Shown here piece by piece: positions 17,873 to 26,372 of a DNA stretch of 64,000 bases; the first letter of the stretch is position 1, and every line of letters begins with the position of its first letter. Under the pieces are notes generated by a model. It ran no database searches. It was not told where the DNA came from and saw only the letters and a list, made by a program, of their open reading frames with translations. The DNA is from Sinorhizobium mexicanum (GTDB taxonomy: Bacteria > Pseudomonadota > Alphaproteobacteria > Rhizobiales > Rhizobiaceae), in NCBI RefSeq assembly GCF_013488225.1, contig NZ_CP041238.1:955501-1019500 (forward strand). The letters run 5' to 3'. The position numbers and the translations under genes are program-made.

Positions 17873-18764
17873 TTCGCGCGGCGCAAACGTACCATTCCGG
17901 ATGGCTGGCGGAAATACGCTCGACCGCCCGCTGCGCTCTTTCGTCGCTGTCGAACAGCCCGAAGCAGGTGGCGCCAGAGCCGGACATGCGCACAAGCCTG
18001 GCACCCCCCGCCTTCAGGCTGCTCGACACCTCCTCGATCGCAGGAACGAGCGCCCGCGCGGGCCTCTCCAGATCGTTGCGCATATCGGCCATCGCCGACA
18101 ACCATTCCGCGACTGTGCTCATATCCTTCGGCAGGACGAGCGGGGGATTCCTCTTGTTCAGGAGCGTCCGGAAGATCATCGGTGTCGAAACGGCGACCAG
18201 CGGATTGACGAGGACGATCGCGAAGGACGGGAGATCGGGAAGGGCGGTGATCTTCTCGCCGATTCCCTCGGCCAGAAGCGGTCCTCCGTAGAGGCACATT
18301 GGCACATCCGCCCCGAGCGCGAGCGCAACGGTATCGAGCGTAGCCGGCTCCAAGGAAACACCCCACAGCATGAGGAGACCCCGAAGGGTTGCCGCCGCAT
18401 CCGCCGAACCGCCGCCGATGCCGGAGGCGACGGGTAGGTTCTTTTGGAGATGGAGATGGACCGGACCGGCGGCGATGCCTCGTGACGTCAGTTCGCGCCG
18501 CAACAGGTCGCGTGCGCGCAACACCAGATTGCCACCCTGGTTCTCCGCCGAAAGCGGCAGCCCGTCCGAGAAGCGTCCGGACACGGTGAAGCTGTCGGCA
18601 TCAGCCAACGCGAGACCGATCCGGTCGCCGCAATCCGCGAAAGTAACGAGGCTTTCCAGAAGATGGTGGCCGTCCGCGCGCTGGCCGACGACATGCAGTG
18701 CGAGATTGATCTTGGCGGGCGCCGCGCATGTCAGCGCGAAGCCCGGAATGCCGCCCTGATGCAT
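17829..18764 (-). CDS. ispE: 4-diphosphocytidyl-2-C-methyl-D-erythritol kinase
   Basis: A 311-aa GHMP kinase of the MEP isoprenoid pathway. The N-terminal CAAPAKINLALHVVGQR is the CDP-ME-binding region. PVASGIGGGSADAAATL is the ATP-binding glycine loop. RMSGSGATCFGLF is the third GHMP motif. The last roughly 14 residues (TTAPRVKSDAQRSL) and the TAG stop are encoded by a RIME palindrome, so the native C-terminus has been replaced. The start is the ATG at 18764, four bases after the stop of the TPR gene, which suggests co-transcription. Confidence 0.94.
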   Translation of the reverse strand: MHQGGIPGFALTCAAPAKINLALHVVGQRADGHHLLESLVTFADCGDRIGLALADADSFTVSGRFSDGLPLSAENQGGNLVLRARDLLRRELTSRGIAAGPVHLHLQKNLPVASGIGGGSADAAATLRGLLMLWGVSLEPATLDTVALALGADVPMCLYGGPLLAEGIGEKITALPDLPSFAIVLVNPLVAVSTPMIFRTLLNKRNPPLVLPKDMSTVAEWLSAMADMRNDLERPARALVPAIEEVSSSLKAGGARLVRMSGSGATCFGLFDSDERAQRAVERISASHPEWYVCAARTTAPRVKSDAQRSL

Positions 18765-18768
18765 ATTC

Positions 18769-20592
18769 TCAGGATTTCTTGTCCGGCGTCGCGGGGCCCG
18801 TCTTCTTCGGCAACTCCTTGGCGTCGGCCGCGGCCGGAACCTGCGGCTTGAGCGGCGGCAAGCCGTTTTCGATCTTCGCCTTGATCTTCGGGATTTCCGC
18901 TTCCTCGGGCTTCAACTCCAGTGTCTGGTTCCACTGGAACACCGCTTCGAGCTTGCGTCCGACCCGCCAGTAAGCATCGCCCAGGTGGTCGTTGATCGTG
19001 GCGTCGCCGGCCATCAATTCGGCCGCACGCTCGAGTTCAGTCACGGCATCGTCGAACCGGTTCATGCGGAAATAGGCCCATCCGAGCGAGTCGACGATGT
19101 AGCCGTCGTCGGGCTTGAGCTCGACCGCCTTGCGGATCATGTCGAGGCCCTCGTCGAGATTTATGTTCATGTCGACCCAGGAATAGCCGAGATAGTTCAG
19201 GACCTGCGGTTGATCCGGATTGAGCTCCAGCGCCTTACGGAAGTTCGGCTCGGCCTTTTCCCAGATCTTCTGTCGCTCGTAGGCGATGCCGCGCTGGAAG
19301 AATACGGTCCAGTCGCCGCGCTTCGGGACGGGACCGATGGCGGCAACGGCCCGATCATAGAGCTCGCCCATCTCCTTGTAGTCTTTGGCGTCCGACAGCA
19401 CGCTGCCATAGGCGAGATAGTTGCGGATATTCTTGGGATCGACGTCGATCAGCGCTCTAAGGTGCTTCTTGGCCTCATCGACCTTGCCGATGCTGGCAAG
19501 GCTAAGACCGAGCTGGAGCTCGGAGAGGCGGCGCATTGGCGAACCTTCCGGGACGCTCTTGTAAAGCGCGATCGCCTCGTCTTCCTTTTTCAGGTTTTCG
19601 GCAATCCCGCCAAGCATGACGAGGATGTCGGCACTTTCCGGATCGAGCTGGCGCGCCGTCTGCAGATAGAGCGAAACGACGTCTTCCGCGCCTTCGCGAT
19701 TGAGTGCGCCTCCGACGGAAAAGAGCACGGCGGCGGCGCCCTGCACGGCGTTGCGAACCTGCTGCTCCTGGGGCTTGCCTTCCTCGATGCTCTTTCTCAG
19801 CGCTTCGAGCGGCGTGTAGTTGTTGACCATGCCTTCGCCGACGGCAATGGTGTCGAGCGCCTTTTGCTTGTTGCCCTCACGGGCCTCGAAGCGCGCCAGT
19901 GCCTCGACCGAGCGCATGAACGTGTCGGGAGCGGCGCTGCCGCCCTCGCGGTCGAGAATGGCGTCGTTGAGCCGTGCGCGTGCTGTTGCCTTGTCGCCGG
20001 CGGCAAGCGCGATCGCACCGGCATGATAGTTCTTGAAGACGCGGAACCATTCCGGGCCGTCGAGCGCCTTGATCTGCGCCAGCGCTTCCTTCGGTCGGCC
20101 CTGGCCGAACTTCGCCCAGGCGGACAGAAGCGTATTCATCATCCGGTCTAGATCGTTCGGGCCGTCATAGGCAAGCAGCTTCTGGGCGCTGCGGTATTCA
20201 CGTTTGCGGATCGCTTCGATTGCGCGTACGACCGTCGTGATCCGTTCGACGGCCGGATCGGACTTGAGGTCCTCTGCGATCTTGACGCCCTCGTCAAGCT
20301 TGCCCGCCATGAGCAGCGTGATCATCAGCCGCTGCTTGACGTCGTTGTTGTCCGGCTCGAACTGCAGGGCAGTCTTGTAGAGCTCGGTTGCTGACGCGAA
20401 GTCGCGATCCACGTCGGCCGTGCGGGCGGCCAGAAAAGCGCCGGAAAAGGTGTCAACCGATCTGATGTCGAACGGCTTCGTGTCTTCGACCGCCGCCTTT
20501 TCCTCGGCAAAGGCCTGATAGCTGCCGGCCACCGATGCGAGGGCTATCAGTGCCGCGCCGCTAAGAAGGCGAAGAAGTGTGTTTTGCCGCAT
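18769..20592 (-). CDS. Exported tetratricopeptide-repeat protein
   Basis: A 607-aa periplasmic or membrane-associated protein. The signal peptide (LLRLLSGAALIALASVAG, cleavage near AFA-EE) is followed by TPR-like helical repeats over about residues 55-580. The clearest are YKTALQFEPDNNDVKQRL, FRKALELNPDQPQVLNYLGY and IRKAVELKPDDGYIVDSLGW. The C-terminus is Pro/Ala/Lys-rich. AAAGG precedes the ATG. It sits between ispB and ispE, all on the minus strand, so an envelope-assembly scaffold is plausible. No specific partner can be named. Confidence 0.85.
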   Translation of the reverse strand: MRQNTLLRLLSGAALIALASVAGSYQAFAEEKAAVEDTKPFDIRSVDTFSGAFLAARTADVDRDFASATELYKTALQFEPDNNDVKQRLMITLLMAGKLDEGVKIAEDLKSDPAVERITTVVRAIEAIRKREYRSAQKLLAYDGPNDLDRMMNTLLSAWAKFGQGRPKEALAQIKALDGPEWFRVFKNYHAGAIALAAGDKATARARLNDAILDREGGSAAPDTFMRSVEALARFEAREGNKQKALDTIAVGEGMVNNYTPLEALRKSIEEGKPQEQQVRNAVQGAAAVLFSVGGALNREGAEDVVSLYLQTARQLDPESADILVMLGGIAENLKKEDEAIALYKSVPEGSPMRRLSELQLGLSLASIGKVDEAKKHLRALIDVDPKNIRNYLAYGSVLSDAKDYKEMGELYDRAVAAIGPVPKRGDWTVFFQRGIAYERQKIWEKAEPNFRKALELNPDQPQVLNYLGYSWVDMNINLDEGLDMIRKAVELKPDDGYIVDSLGWAYFRMNRFDDAVTELERAAELMAGDATINDHLGDAYWRVGRKLEAVFQWNQTLELKPEEAEIPKIKAKIENGLPPLKPQVPAAADAKELPKKTGPATPDKKS

Positions 20593-20609
20593 ATCAAACC
20601 TTTCAATGC

Positions 20610-20634
20610 CGACGGTGCGTTTGCCGCACCGTCG
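20610..20634 (-). other. Perfect 10-bp hairpin in the leader of the TPR gene
   Basis: cgacggtgcg and cgcaccgtcg enclose five bases just upstream of the AAAGG of the TPR gene. It lacks a T-run in either direction. It may stabilise the leader or mark the ispB 3' end. Confidence 0.5.
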
Positions 20635-20742
20635 CTGGTTGTTCCGGGTCGATGAGAGATTGCCGGAAGCAAGTCTTGAAGAACAGAATGGCTTTTTTGG
20701 CGCAACGCGGCAAGAAATTCCTAAAATGGAATATTCGCCGGT

Positions 20743-21759
20743 CTAGCTCACTCGATCGATGCAGAAATCGATCACCTCTATCAGCGCTGATTTCCAAGGA
20801 GAAACCGGCAACGGCGCCAAGGCGTCACGCGCGATCGTGCCATAATGCTGCGCACGCGCAATCGTGTCGGTAAGCCCGCCATAGCGCCGGATGAGCCCCA
20901 GCGCCTTTTCGAGATTGGCACCGTCATTGTTCCCGCCTTCGATGGCTTCGCGCCAGAAGGTGCGGTCCTCCGGCGTGCCGCGGCGATAGGAGAGGATGAC
21001 CGGAAGCGTGATCTTGCCTTCACGGAAGTCATCGCCGACGTTCTTGCCGAGGTCGCTCGAAGAGCCGCCGTAGTCGAGGACGTCGTCGACCAATTGAAAG
21101 GCCAGTCCGAGGTTCATGCCGTACGACTTCAGCGCGTTGCGGTTCGCCTTGCTGGTAGCCGCAACGATCGGCCCGACTTCCGCCGCTGCGGCGAAGAGCG
21201 CCGCCGTCTTGGCGCGGATGACCTGCAGGTAGTCGTCTTCGGTCGTCTCCATGTTCTTGGCGACCGAAAGCTGCAGGACTTCGCCTTCGGCAATGACCGA
21301 GGCGGCCGTCGAAAGCACGTCGAGGGCTTCGAGCGAGCCGACATCGACCATCATGCGAAACGCTTGGCCAAGCAGGAAGTCGCCAACGAGCACGCTTGCC
21401 TGGTTGCCCCAGATCGTGCGTGCCGTCGATTTTCCACGCCTGAGATCGCTTTCGTCCACGACGTCGTCGTGCAGCAGCGTCGCCGTATGCATGAATTCGA
21501 CGCTGGTCGCGAGCTTGACGTGGGCGTCGCCTTCGTAGCCGAACAGCGAGGCGGCGGCGAGCGTCAGCATGGGGCGCAGGCGTTTGCCGCCGGACGAAAT
21601 CAGGTGGTTGGCGACCTCCGGGATCATCTGGACATCGGAGCCGGCTTTGGACAGGATGAGTTGGTTGACCCGCTCCATGTCGGACATGGTCAGGTCGACG
21701 AGCGGCTTCACAGACGCCTGTTTGTTTTTATTGTCTTCCAGCGGTATCACTACGCCCAA
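20743..21759 (-). CDS. ispB: Octaprenyl (polyprenyl) diphosphate synthase
   Basis: A 338-aa trans-prenyltransferase that makes the ubiquinone side chain. The first aspartate-rich motif is LLHDDVVDES (DDVVD at 98-102). The second is QLVDDVLDYGG. GGKRLRPML precedes the first. I place the start at TTG 21759 (MGVVIPLEDN), with CAGGAG eight bases upstream. The open frame extends to 21954, but that part has no homologous look and would overlap the divergent promoter. UbiA, which uses its product, is encoded at 42.5 kb. Confidence 0.92.
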   Translation of the reverse strand: MGVVIPLEDNKNKQASVKPLVDLTMSDMERVNQLILSKAGSDVQMIPEVANHLISSGGKRLRPMLTLAAASLFGYEGDAHVKLATSVEFMHTATLLHDDVVDESDLRRGKSTARTIWGNQASVLVGDFLLGQAFRMMVDVGSLEALDVLSTAASVIAEGEVLQLSVAKNMETTEDDYLQVIRAKTAALFAAAAEVGPIVAATSKANRNALKSYGMNLGLAFQLVDDVLDYGGSSSDLGKNVGDDFREGKITLPVILSYRRGTPEDRTFWREAIEGGNNDGANLEKALGLIRRYGGLTDTIARAQHYGTIARDALAPLPVSPWKSALIEVIDFCIDRVS

Positions 21760-21868
21760 CGCCCGGACTCCTGTTTCATCGTCGATTTCGACAATAGAAA
21801 GAGGGCTTTCAGGCGGCAAGAGGCGAATTGCCTCGCTTGCTTGAAATAAGACAGGAAAACCGAGCCCA

Positions 21869-22090
21869 ATGAAGGAACTGATCCGTACCAACGACGCCGT
21901 TCTTCTCTCCTTCGCCGAAAGCCTTATGAAGGACGCCGGCATTGGCTGTCTCATTGCCGATCAGGGCATGAGCATCCTGGAGGGCTCGCTTGGGCTATTG
22001 CCGCGCCGTTTCCTGGTCGCGGAGGATGATGCCGAGAAGGCGCGGCGGATCCTGATCGATGCGGGCCTCGGAAGGGAATTGCGGCAGTGA
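21869..22090 (+). CDS. DUF2007 family protein (putative signal-transducing protein)
   Basis: A 73-aa protein matching the small DUF2007 family: LIRTNDAVLLSFAESLMKDAG, IADQGMSILEGSLGLLPRRFLVAEDDAEKARRIL. The family is often annotated as a signal-transducing protein, without an established activity. It is divergent from ispB and followed closely by a methyltransferase gene starting at 22143, so the two probably form a transcript. Confidence 0.82.
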   Translation: MKELIRTNDAVLLSFAESLMKDAGIGCLIADQGMSILEGSLGLLPRRFLVAEDDAEKARRILIDAGLGRELRQ

Positions 22091-22142
22091 TTTCGGCTTT
22101 TCTGCGAACCGCTTGCGCCCTTTCCTTCGGAGGGGCCGCGCA

Positions 22143-22916
22143 ATGACGACGATGCCGGAAACCGTGGACGCCTTCCACCGGGGCAGGTTTCATTTGATTC
22201 AGCCGCTGGGCCAGGGGCATCGCTCCGGGATGGATGCGATGCTCCTCGCCTCCCTCGTTTCCTGCCGCGATCGTTGCCGCGTGGCCGATCTCGGCGCCGG
22301 TGCGGGTGCCGCCGGCATGGCGGTCGCCTCCAGGCTCGAGGAGGCTGATGTGCTCTTGGTGGAGCGTTCGGCGATCATGGCCGGCTTCGCACGCCGCAGC
22401 CTCGCACTGCCGCAGAATTCACACTTCGCGTCGCGGGTTTCGGTGCTTGAGGCGGACGTGTCGCTGAACGGCAAGGCGCGCGCCGCCGCGGGCCTGCCGG
22501 ACGATGCCTTCGATCATGTTATCATGAACCCGCCGTTCAACGACGCGGCGGACCGGAAGACGCCGGACAGCCTTAAGGCCGAGGCTCACGCGATGACCGG
22601 CGATCTTTTCGAGGCCTGGATCAAGACCGCTGGGGCGATCATGAAGCCGGGCGGGCAGCTGTCTCTGATCGCCCGGCCGGAATCGATCGCCGAGATCATC
22701 GCGGCATGCGGTCGGCGTTTCGGCGGTATCGAGATCACACCGCTTCTTCCGCGCGCGGGCGAGAATGCCGTGCGTATCCTCGTGACAGCGATCAAGCAGA
22801 GCCGCAAGCGATTGGTTCTGCGCGCGCCGCTCATCATGCATGACGAGGGAACGCACCGGTTTTCCCCGGAAGTGGACGACCTCAACAATGGGCGCGCGGC
22901 ATACCGCCGCCGGTGA
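22143..22916 (+). CDS. SAM-dependent methyltransferase, TrmN6/YfiC-like
   Basis: A 257-aa class I methyltransferase. The SAM-binding loop is VADLGAGAGAAGMAVASR. The catalytic NPPF tetrad (VIMNPPFND) identifies an amino-adenine N6 or related methylase. The closest known relative by layout is tRNA1(Val) A37 N6-methyltransferase. FHLIQPLGQGHRSGMDAMLLA near the N-terminus is the conserved family block. The start is the ATG at 22143 behind GGAGGGG. The modified nucleotide is not proven. Confidence 0.82.
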   Translation: MTTMPETVDAFHRGRFHLIQPLGQGHRSGMDAMLLASLVSCRDRCRVADLGAGAGAAGMAVASRLEEADVLLVERSAIMAGFARRSLALPQNSHFASRVSVLEADVSLNGKARAAAGLPDDAFDHVIMNPPFNDAADRKTPDSLKAEAHAMTGDLFEAWIKTAGAIMKPGGQLSLIARPESIAEIIAACGRRFGGIEITPLLPRAGENAVRILVTAIKQSRKRLVLRAPLIMHDEGTHRFSPEVDDLNNGRAAYRRR

Positions 22917-23001
22917 TAAAGGGTAACGGATGAGAACGGGCATTGCGTTTGCGACGGCAGTGCATACATGCAAAGCAGGATTATGACGGGCAGGAGTTGA
23001 A

Positions 23002-23868
23002 ATGGCCGGATTCTTGAAAAGGCTGATGCCGAGACGGTTCCGCGGGGAGGGGTTGACGATCCCGGCGATCCGGCTTCACGGCACGATCATGGCCGGTGGC
23101 GGCCAATTTCGTCCGGTTCTCAACCTTGCGACCGTGGCCCCGCTTCTGGACAAGGCGTTTTCGGTCAAGGAGGCGCCGGCGATTGCCATATCCATCAATT
23201 CGCCGGGCGGCTCGCCGGTACAGTCGCGCCTGATTTACCAGCGTATTCGCGACCTTGCTGAAGAAAAGAAGAAGCGCGTCCTCATCTTCGTCGAGGACGT
23301 GGCCGCGTCCGGCGGTTACATGATCGCGCTTGCCGGCGACGAGATCATCGCCGATCCGACCTCGATCGTTGGTTCGATCGGCGTTGTTTCCGGTGGCTTC
23401 GGTTTCCCGGAACTGCTCAAGAAGATCGGCGTCGAACGGCGCGTCTATACGGCCGGCGAGAACAAGGTAGTGCTCGATCCGTTCCAGCCGGAAAAAGAGC
23501 GCGACGTCGAGTTCCTCAAGAGCCTGCAACTCGAGATCCACGACACGTTCATCCAGATGGTCAAGACCCGCCGGGGATCTCTTCTGGCCGACCATCCTGA
23601 CATTTTCTCCGGCCTTTTCTGGACCGGCCGGCGCGGGCAGGAACTCGGCCTTGTCGATGCTCTCGGCGACATGCGTGGAGAGGTGAAGAGGCGTTATGGC
23701 GCAAAAACGCGCCTCGAATTGATCCAGCCGGCCCGTAGTCTCTTCGGTCGCCGCCAGCCGGGCGCCGCCGTTGCCGCGGCAGTCGCCGCGCCCCTGGCTG
23801 CGTCCGCGGCCGCCGGGCTTGTCGAAGCAATCGAGGAAAAGGCACTGTGGGCGCGATACGGGCTCTGA
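23002..23868 (+). CDS. S49-family serine peptidase (SppA/SohB-like)
   Basis: A 288-aa ClpP-fold protease. The catalytic Ser/Lys dyad is visible: S103 in DVAASGGYMIAL and K155 in TAGENKVVLDP. SINSPGGSP (64-72) and SIVGSIGVVSGGFGF are the flanking family blocks. There is no N-terminal signal peptide. Instead, a long Ala-rich hydrophobic segment near residues 254-276 could act as a C-terminal tail anchor. Its length is far below that of double-domain SppA. GGAG precedes the ATG. Confidence 0.87.
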   Translation: MAGFLKRLMPRRFRGEGLTIPAIRLHGTIMAGGGQFRPVLNLATVAPLLDKAFSVKEAPAIAISINSPGGSPVQSRLIYQRIRDLAEEKKKRVLIFVEDVAASGGYMIALAGDEIIADPTSIVGSIGVVSGGFGFPELLKKIGVERRVYTAGENKVVLDPFQPEKERDVEFLKSLQLEIHDTFIQMVKTRRGSLLADHPDIFSGLFWTGRRGQELGLVDALGDMRGEVKRRYGAKTRLELIQPARSLFGRRQPGAAVAAAVAAPLAASAAAGLVEAIEEKALWARYGL

Positions 23869-23871
23869 GGC

Positions 23872-23968
23872 GCGCCGCGTTATACGGCCTCATGTGACGC
23901 GCTTTAAGTCTTTGTTTTCATGTATGTCACCACCAAAACCGCTGCACAGTTTTGGGCGACATGCATTA
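23872..23968 (-). repeat. Second intergenic repeat family (CCCAAAA palindrome type)
   Basis: cgccgcgttatacggcctca, then acgcgctttaagtctttg, then a palindrome of gtatgtcacc..aaaaccgctgcacagttttgggcgacatgcatta. It matches in reverse the copies at 34163, 49530 and 49589. Confidence 0.6.
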
Positions 23969-23984
23969 GATGATTCCTCCACCC

Positions 23985-24033
23985 GCGTCTGGCAGGCGCA
24001 TGAGGTCGCTGTTACACTTTGAAAGGCTGCATC
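23985..24033 (+). repeat. RIME-like repeat fragment
   Basis: gcgtctggcaggcgcatgagg, tcgctgttacactttgaaaggctgcat: the right part of the GC-rich palindrome plus linker. The AT-rich half is missing. Confidence 0.5.
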
Positions 24034-24066
24034 GCTTCGATTGGAGGAGCGTGCAGAGGAGGAACA

Positions 24067-24258
24067 ATGCCGCAGCTTATCCTGCTCGTGATCATCGCTG
24101 TTGTCGCCTGGATCGGCTATCGGAAATTCATTGCCGATGCCGAGAAGCTGGCGCGGCAGCGCGAGCGCCTGCGCCGCGAGCAACAGACCGGCGCCAATGG
24201 AACGCTTGTCAAGGATCCGAAGACCGGAGAATACCGCCTGAAGCGCGACGACGAGTGA
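24067..24258 (+). CDS. Small membrane-anchored hypothetical protein
   Basis: A 63-aa protein. An N-terminal membrane helix ([15 protein letters not shown], 4-18) is followed by an Arg/Glu-rich amphipathic stretch and a short tail, [12 protein letters not shown]. The start is the ATG at 24067, with AGAGGAGGA upstream, clearly better than the in-frame start at 24019. It lies 91 bp ahead of glyQ on the same strand. I do not recognise a function. Confidence 0.75.
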   Translation: MPQLILLVIIAVVAWIGYRKFIADAEKLARQRERLRREQQTGANGTLVKDPKTGEYRLKRDDE

Positions 24259-24349
24259 AGGCTCCGACGTGGATCGGGCAAGACGCTTGACCCTCGCCGT
24301 GCGGCGTGGCACCTGTCCGGAAAATCTTGAAGAATTCGGACGTGATCCC

Positions 24350-25312
24350 ATGACCACCGCCTCCCTCCCGGACCATATGAACCCGAAGCGCTCGTTTCAG
24401 GCCCTGATTCTGACGCTGCACAACTATTGGGCTGACAAGGGCTGCGCTGTGCTCCAGCCATACGACATGGAGGTTGGCGCCGGTACCTTTCATCCGGCGA
24501 CGACGCTCCGCGCGCTCGGGCCGAGGCCGTGGCGAGCGGCGTACGTCCAGCCGTCACGCCGCCCGACCGACGGGCGCTACGGCGAGAACCCGAACCGGCT
24601 CCAGCACTACTACCAGTACCAGGTGCTCCTGAAGCCGAACCCATCCAACCTGCAGGAACTCTATCTCGGCTCGCTGCGCGCGATCGGCCTCGACCCGCTG
24701 CTGCACGACATCCGCTTCGTCGAAGATGACTGGGAGAGCCCGACGCTCGGCGCCTGGGGTCTCGGCTGGGAGTGCTGGTGCGACGGCATGGAAGTGTCGC
24801 AGTTCACCTATTTCCAGCAGGTCTGCGGCATCGAGTGCTCGCCGGTGTCGGGCGAGCTGACCTATGGTCTCGAGCGCCTCGCCATGTATGTCCAGGGCGT
24901 CGACAATGTTTACGACCTGAACTTCAATGGTCGCGAGGGCGCCGAGAAGATCAACTATGGCGACGTTTTCCTGCAGGCCGAGCAGGAATATTCGCGGCAT
25001 AATTTCGAATATGCCAACACGGCGATGCTCCATCAGCATTTCATCGACGCGGAAAAGGAGTGCCTCGCACTTCTGGCAGCCGGCGCACCCGGCGACAGCA
25101 GCAACAATCGCCTGCATAAATGCGTCTTCCCCGCCTACGACCAGTGCATCAAGGCGAGCCACGTCTTCAATCTGCTGGATGCGCGAGGTGTGATTTCCGT
25201 GACAGAACGCCAGAGCTATATTCTGCGCGTCCGTACGCTGGCAAAGGCTTGCGGGGAGGCGTTCCTGCTCACCGATGCAGGCGGTGCGAACTGGAACAGG
25301 GAAGCGGCATAA
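24350..25312 (+). CDS. glyQ: Glycyl-tRNA synthetase alpha subunit
   Basis: A 320-aa catalytic subunit of the heterotetrameric bacterial GlyRS. Class II motifs are conserved throughout: [53 protein letters not shown]. The start is the ATG at 24350. The ATG at 24377 (MNPKRSF) is an alternative used in shorter homologues. The beta subunit gene lies 3.1 kb downstream, separated by lemA and a DUF2207 gene on the same strand. Confidence 0.97.
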   Translation: MTTASLPDHMNPKRSFQALILTLHNYWADKGCAVLQPYDMEVGAGTFHPATTLRALGPRPWRAAYVQPSRRPTDGRYGENPNRLQHYYQYQVLLKPNPSNLQELYLGSLRAIGLDPLLHDIRFVEDDWESPTLGAWGLGWECWCDGMEVSQFTYFQQVCGIECSPVSGELTYGLERLAMYVQGVDNVYDLNFNGREGAEKINYGDVFLQAEQEYSRHNFEYANTAMLHQHFIDAEKECLALLAAGAPGDSSNNRLHKCVFPAYDQCIKASHVFNLLDARGVISVTERQSYILRVRTLAKACGEAFLLTDAGGANWNREAA

Positions 25313-25349
25313 TCGACGGGTTGCACCCTCCGTTTCGATAGACAGACCG

Positions 25350-25553
25350 TCAGCGGCAAGGGCCTCGCGCGCATCGGCGGGTATCCGTCAGAAGAAGACC
25401 GGCAACCGGAAATGCCTCCAGCGACAACTGGCCGCCATAGGTCTGCAATGCCCGGCGTACGCCGTTCGGTCTGTCGGCCTGGGCTCCACTCGCATAGGCA
25501 AAGAAAAGGGCCAGGAAGGCGATTACGTTGATGGGAGTTGCGAGCGTTTTCAT
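25350..25553 (-). CDS. Possible small secreted protein
   Basis: A 67-codon frame opposite to its neighbours. Its first 26 residues make a textbook signal peptide (INVIAFLALFFAYASG, cleavage at AQA-D). The remaining 41 residues match nothing I know. The ribosome binding site is poor (AGGA only two bases from the ATG), and downstream composition is not strongly coding. It could be a decayed gene. Confidence 0.35.
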   Translation of the reverse strand: MKTLATPINVIAFLALFFAYASGAQADRPNGVRRALQTYGGQLSLEAFPVAGLLLTDTRRCARGPCR

Positions 25554-25801
25554 GGTCCTGGCTCTGCGTCTTGAGTTGTTCGATGAAGTGACTTTCGCCT
25601 ATCTTTAGTTTCAGCGCCGTTCCCGGCGGAACAGCTTTGTAGTTGCAGCCAGTCGTCGATTCCGATGCAAGGAAATCGATCTCGCGCGAGCCAGACGAGT
25701 TGCCCGCATCTTTGCGGTCGCCGTTGCTTTGATTGAAAAAAATGCCTTTCAAGCTGGAAAGCCGGTGCTAATCTCTGGCGGATTCTCAAGGAGGGGCTTT
25801 C

Positions 25802-26350
25802 ATGATCGGACTGGCAATCGGCGTCGCGGTGATCCTTTATCTGGTTTTCGTCTACAACGGCCTCGTCAAGGCACGACAGGTCGCCGAAGAGGCCTGGTCC
25901 GGCATCGATGTGCAATTGAAGCGGCGCGCTGATCTGATCCCCAATCTGATCGAGACGGTGAAGGGCTATGCGGCGCACGAAAAGTCGACGCTTGAAGAAG
26001 TCGTCTCATTGCGCAATCGAGCGCAAGCCATGCCGCAGGGCGATGTCGCAGGCAGGGCGGCGGTTGAAGGAGCGCTGTCACAGGCGCTCGGCAAGCTCTT
26101 TGCGCTCGCGGAAGCCTATCCGGACCTCAAGGCCAACGAGAATTTTGCGGAGCTCCAGCAGACACTGGAGACGATCGAAGGCGAGATCCAGATGTCGCGA
26201 CGCTATTATAATGGCGCTGCCCGTGATCTCAACGTCAAGGTCGAAAGCTTCCCGTCCAATCTGATCGCCAATGCCTTCCGCTTTGCCAAGGCCGGCTATT
26301 TCGAGATTGCCAATGAAGCGGACCGGGCGGTGCCATCGGTCAAGTTCTGA
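25802..26350 (+). CDS. lemA: LemA family protein
   Basis: A 182-aa membrane-anchored protein. An N-terminal helix ([20 protein letters not shown]) precedes a cytoplasmic four-helix bundle with the family blocks [55 protein letters not shown] and [12 protein letters not shown]. LemA proteins are usually encoded with TPM-domain or DUF2207 proteins. That is the case here, with the partner starting 22 bp downstream. Biochemical function is unknown. AAGGAG precedes the ATG. Confidence 0.93.
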   Translation: MIGLAIGVAVILYLVFVYNGLVKARQVAEEAWSGIDVQLKRRADLIPNLIETVKGYAAHEKSTLEEVVSLRNRAQAMPQGDVAGRAAVEGALSQALGKLFALAEAYPDLKANENFAELQQTLETIEGEIQMSRRYYNGAARDLNVKVESFPSNLIANAFRFAKAGYFEIANEADRAVPSVKF

Positions 26351-26372
26351 CGATGCGGAGAAGGGAATTGCG

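Noticed and set aside
21760..21954. 65-codon N-terminal extension of ispB
   Set aside because: It would overlap the divergent DUF2007 gene and its promoter. The TTG start with CAGGAG at 21759 is better supported.
25570..25752. First part of a minus-strand frame (ATG at 25752) between glyQ and lemA
   Set aside because: It has AAA/ATA/CTA codons unlike its neighbours, no ribosome binding site and no matching continuation, so I left it out.
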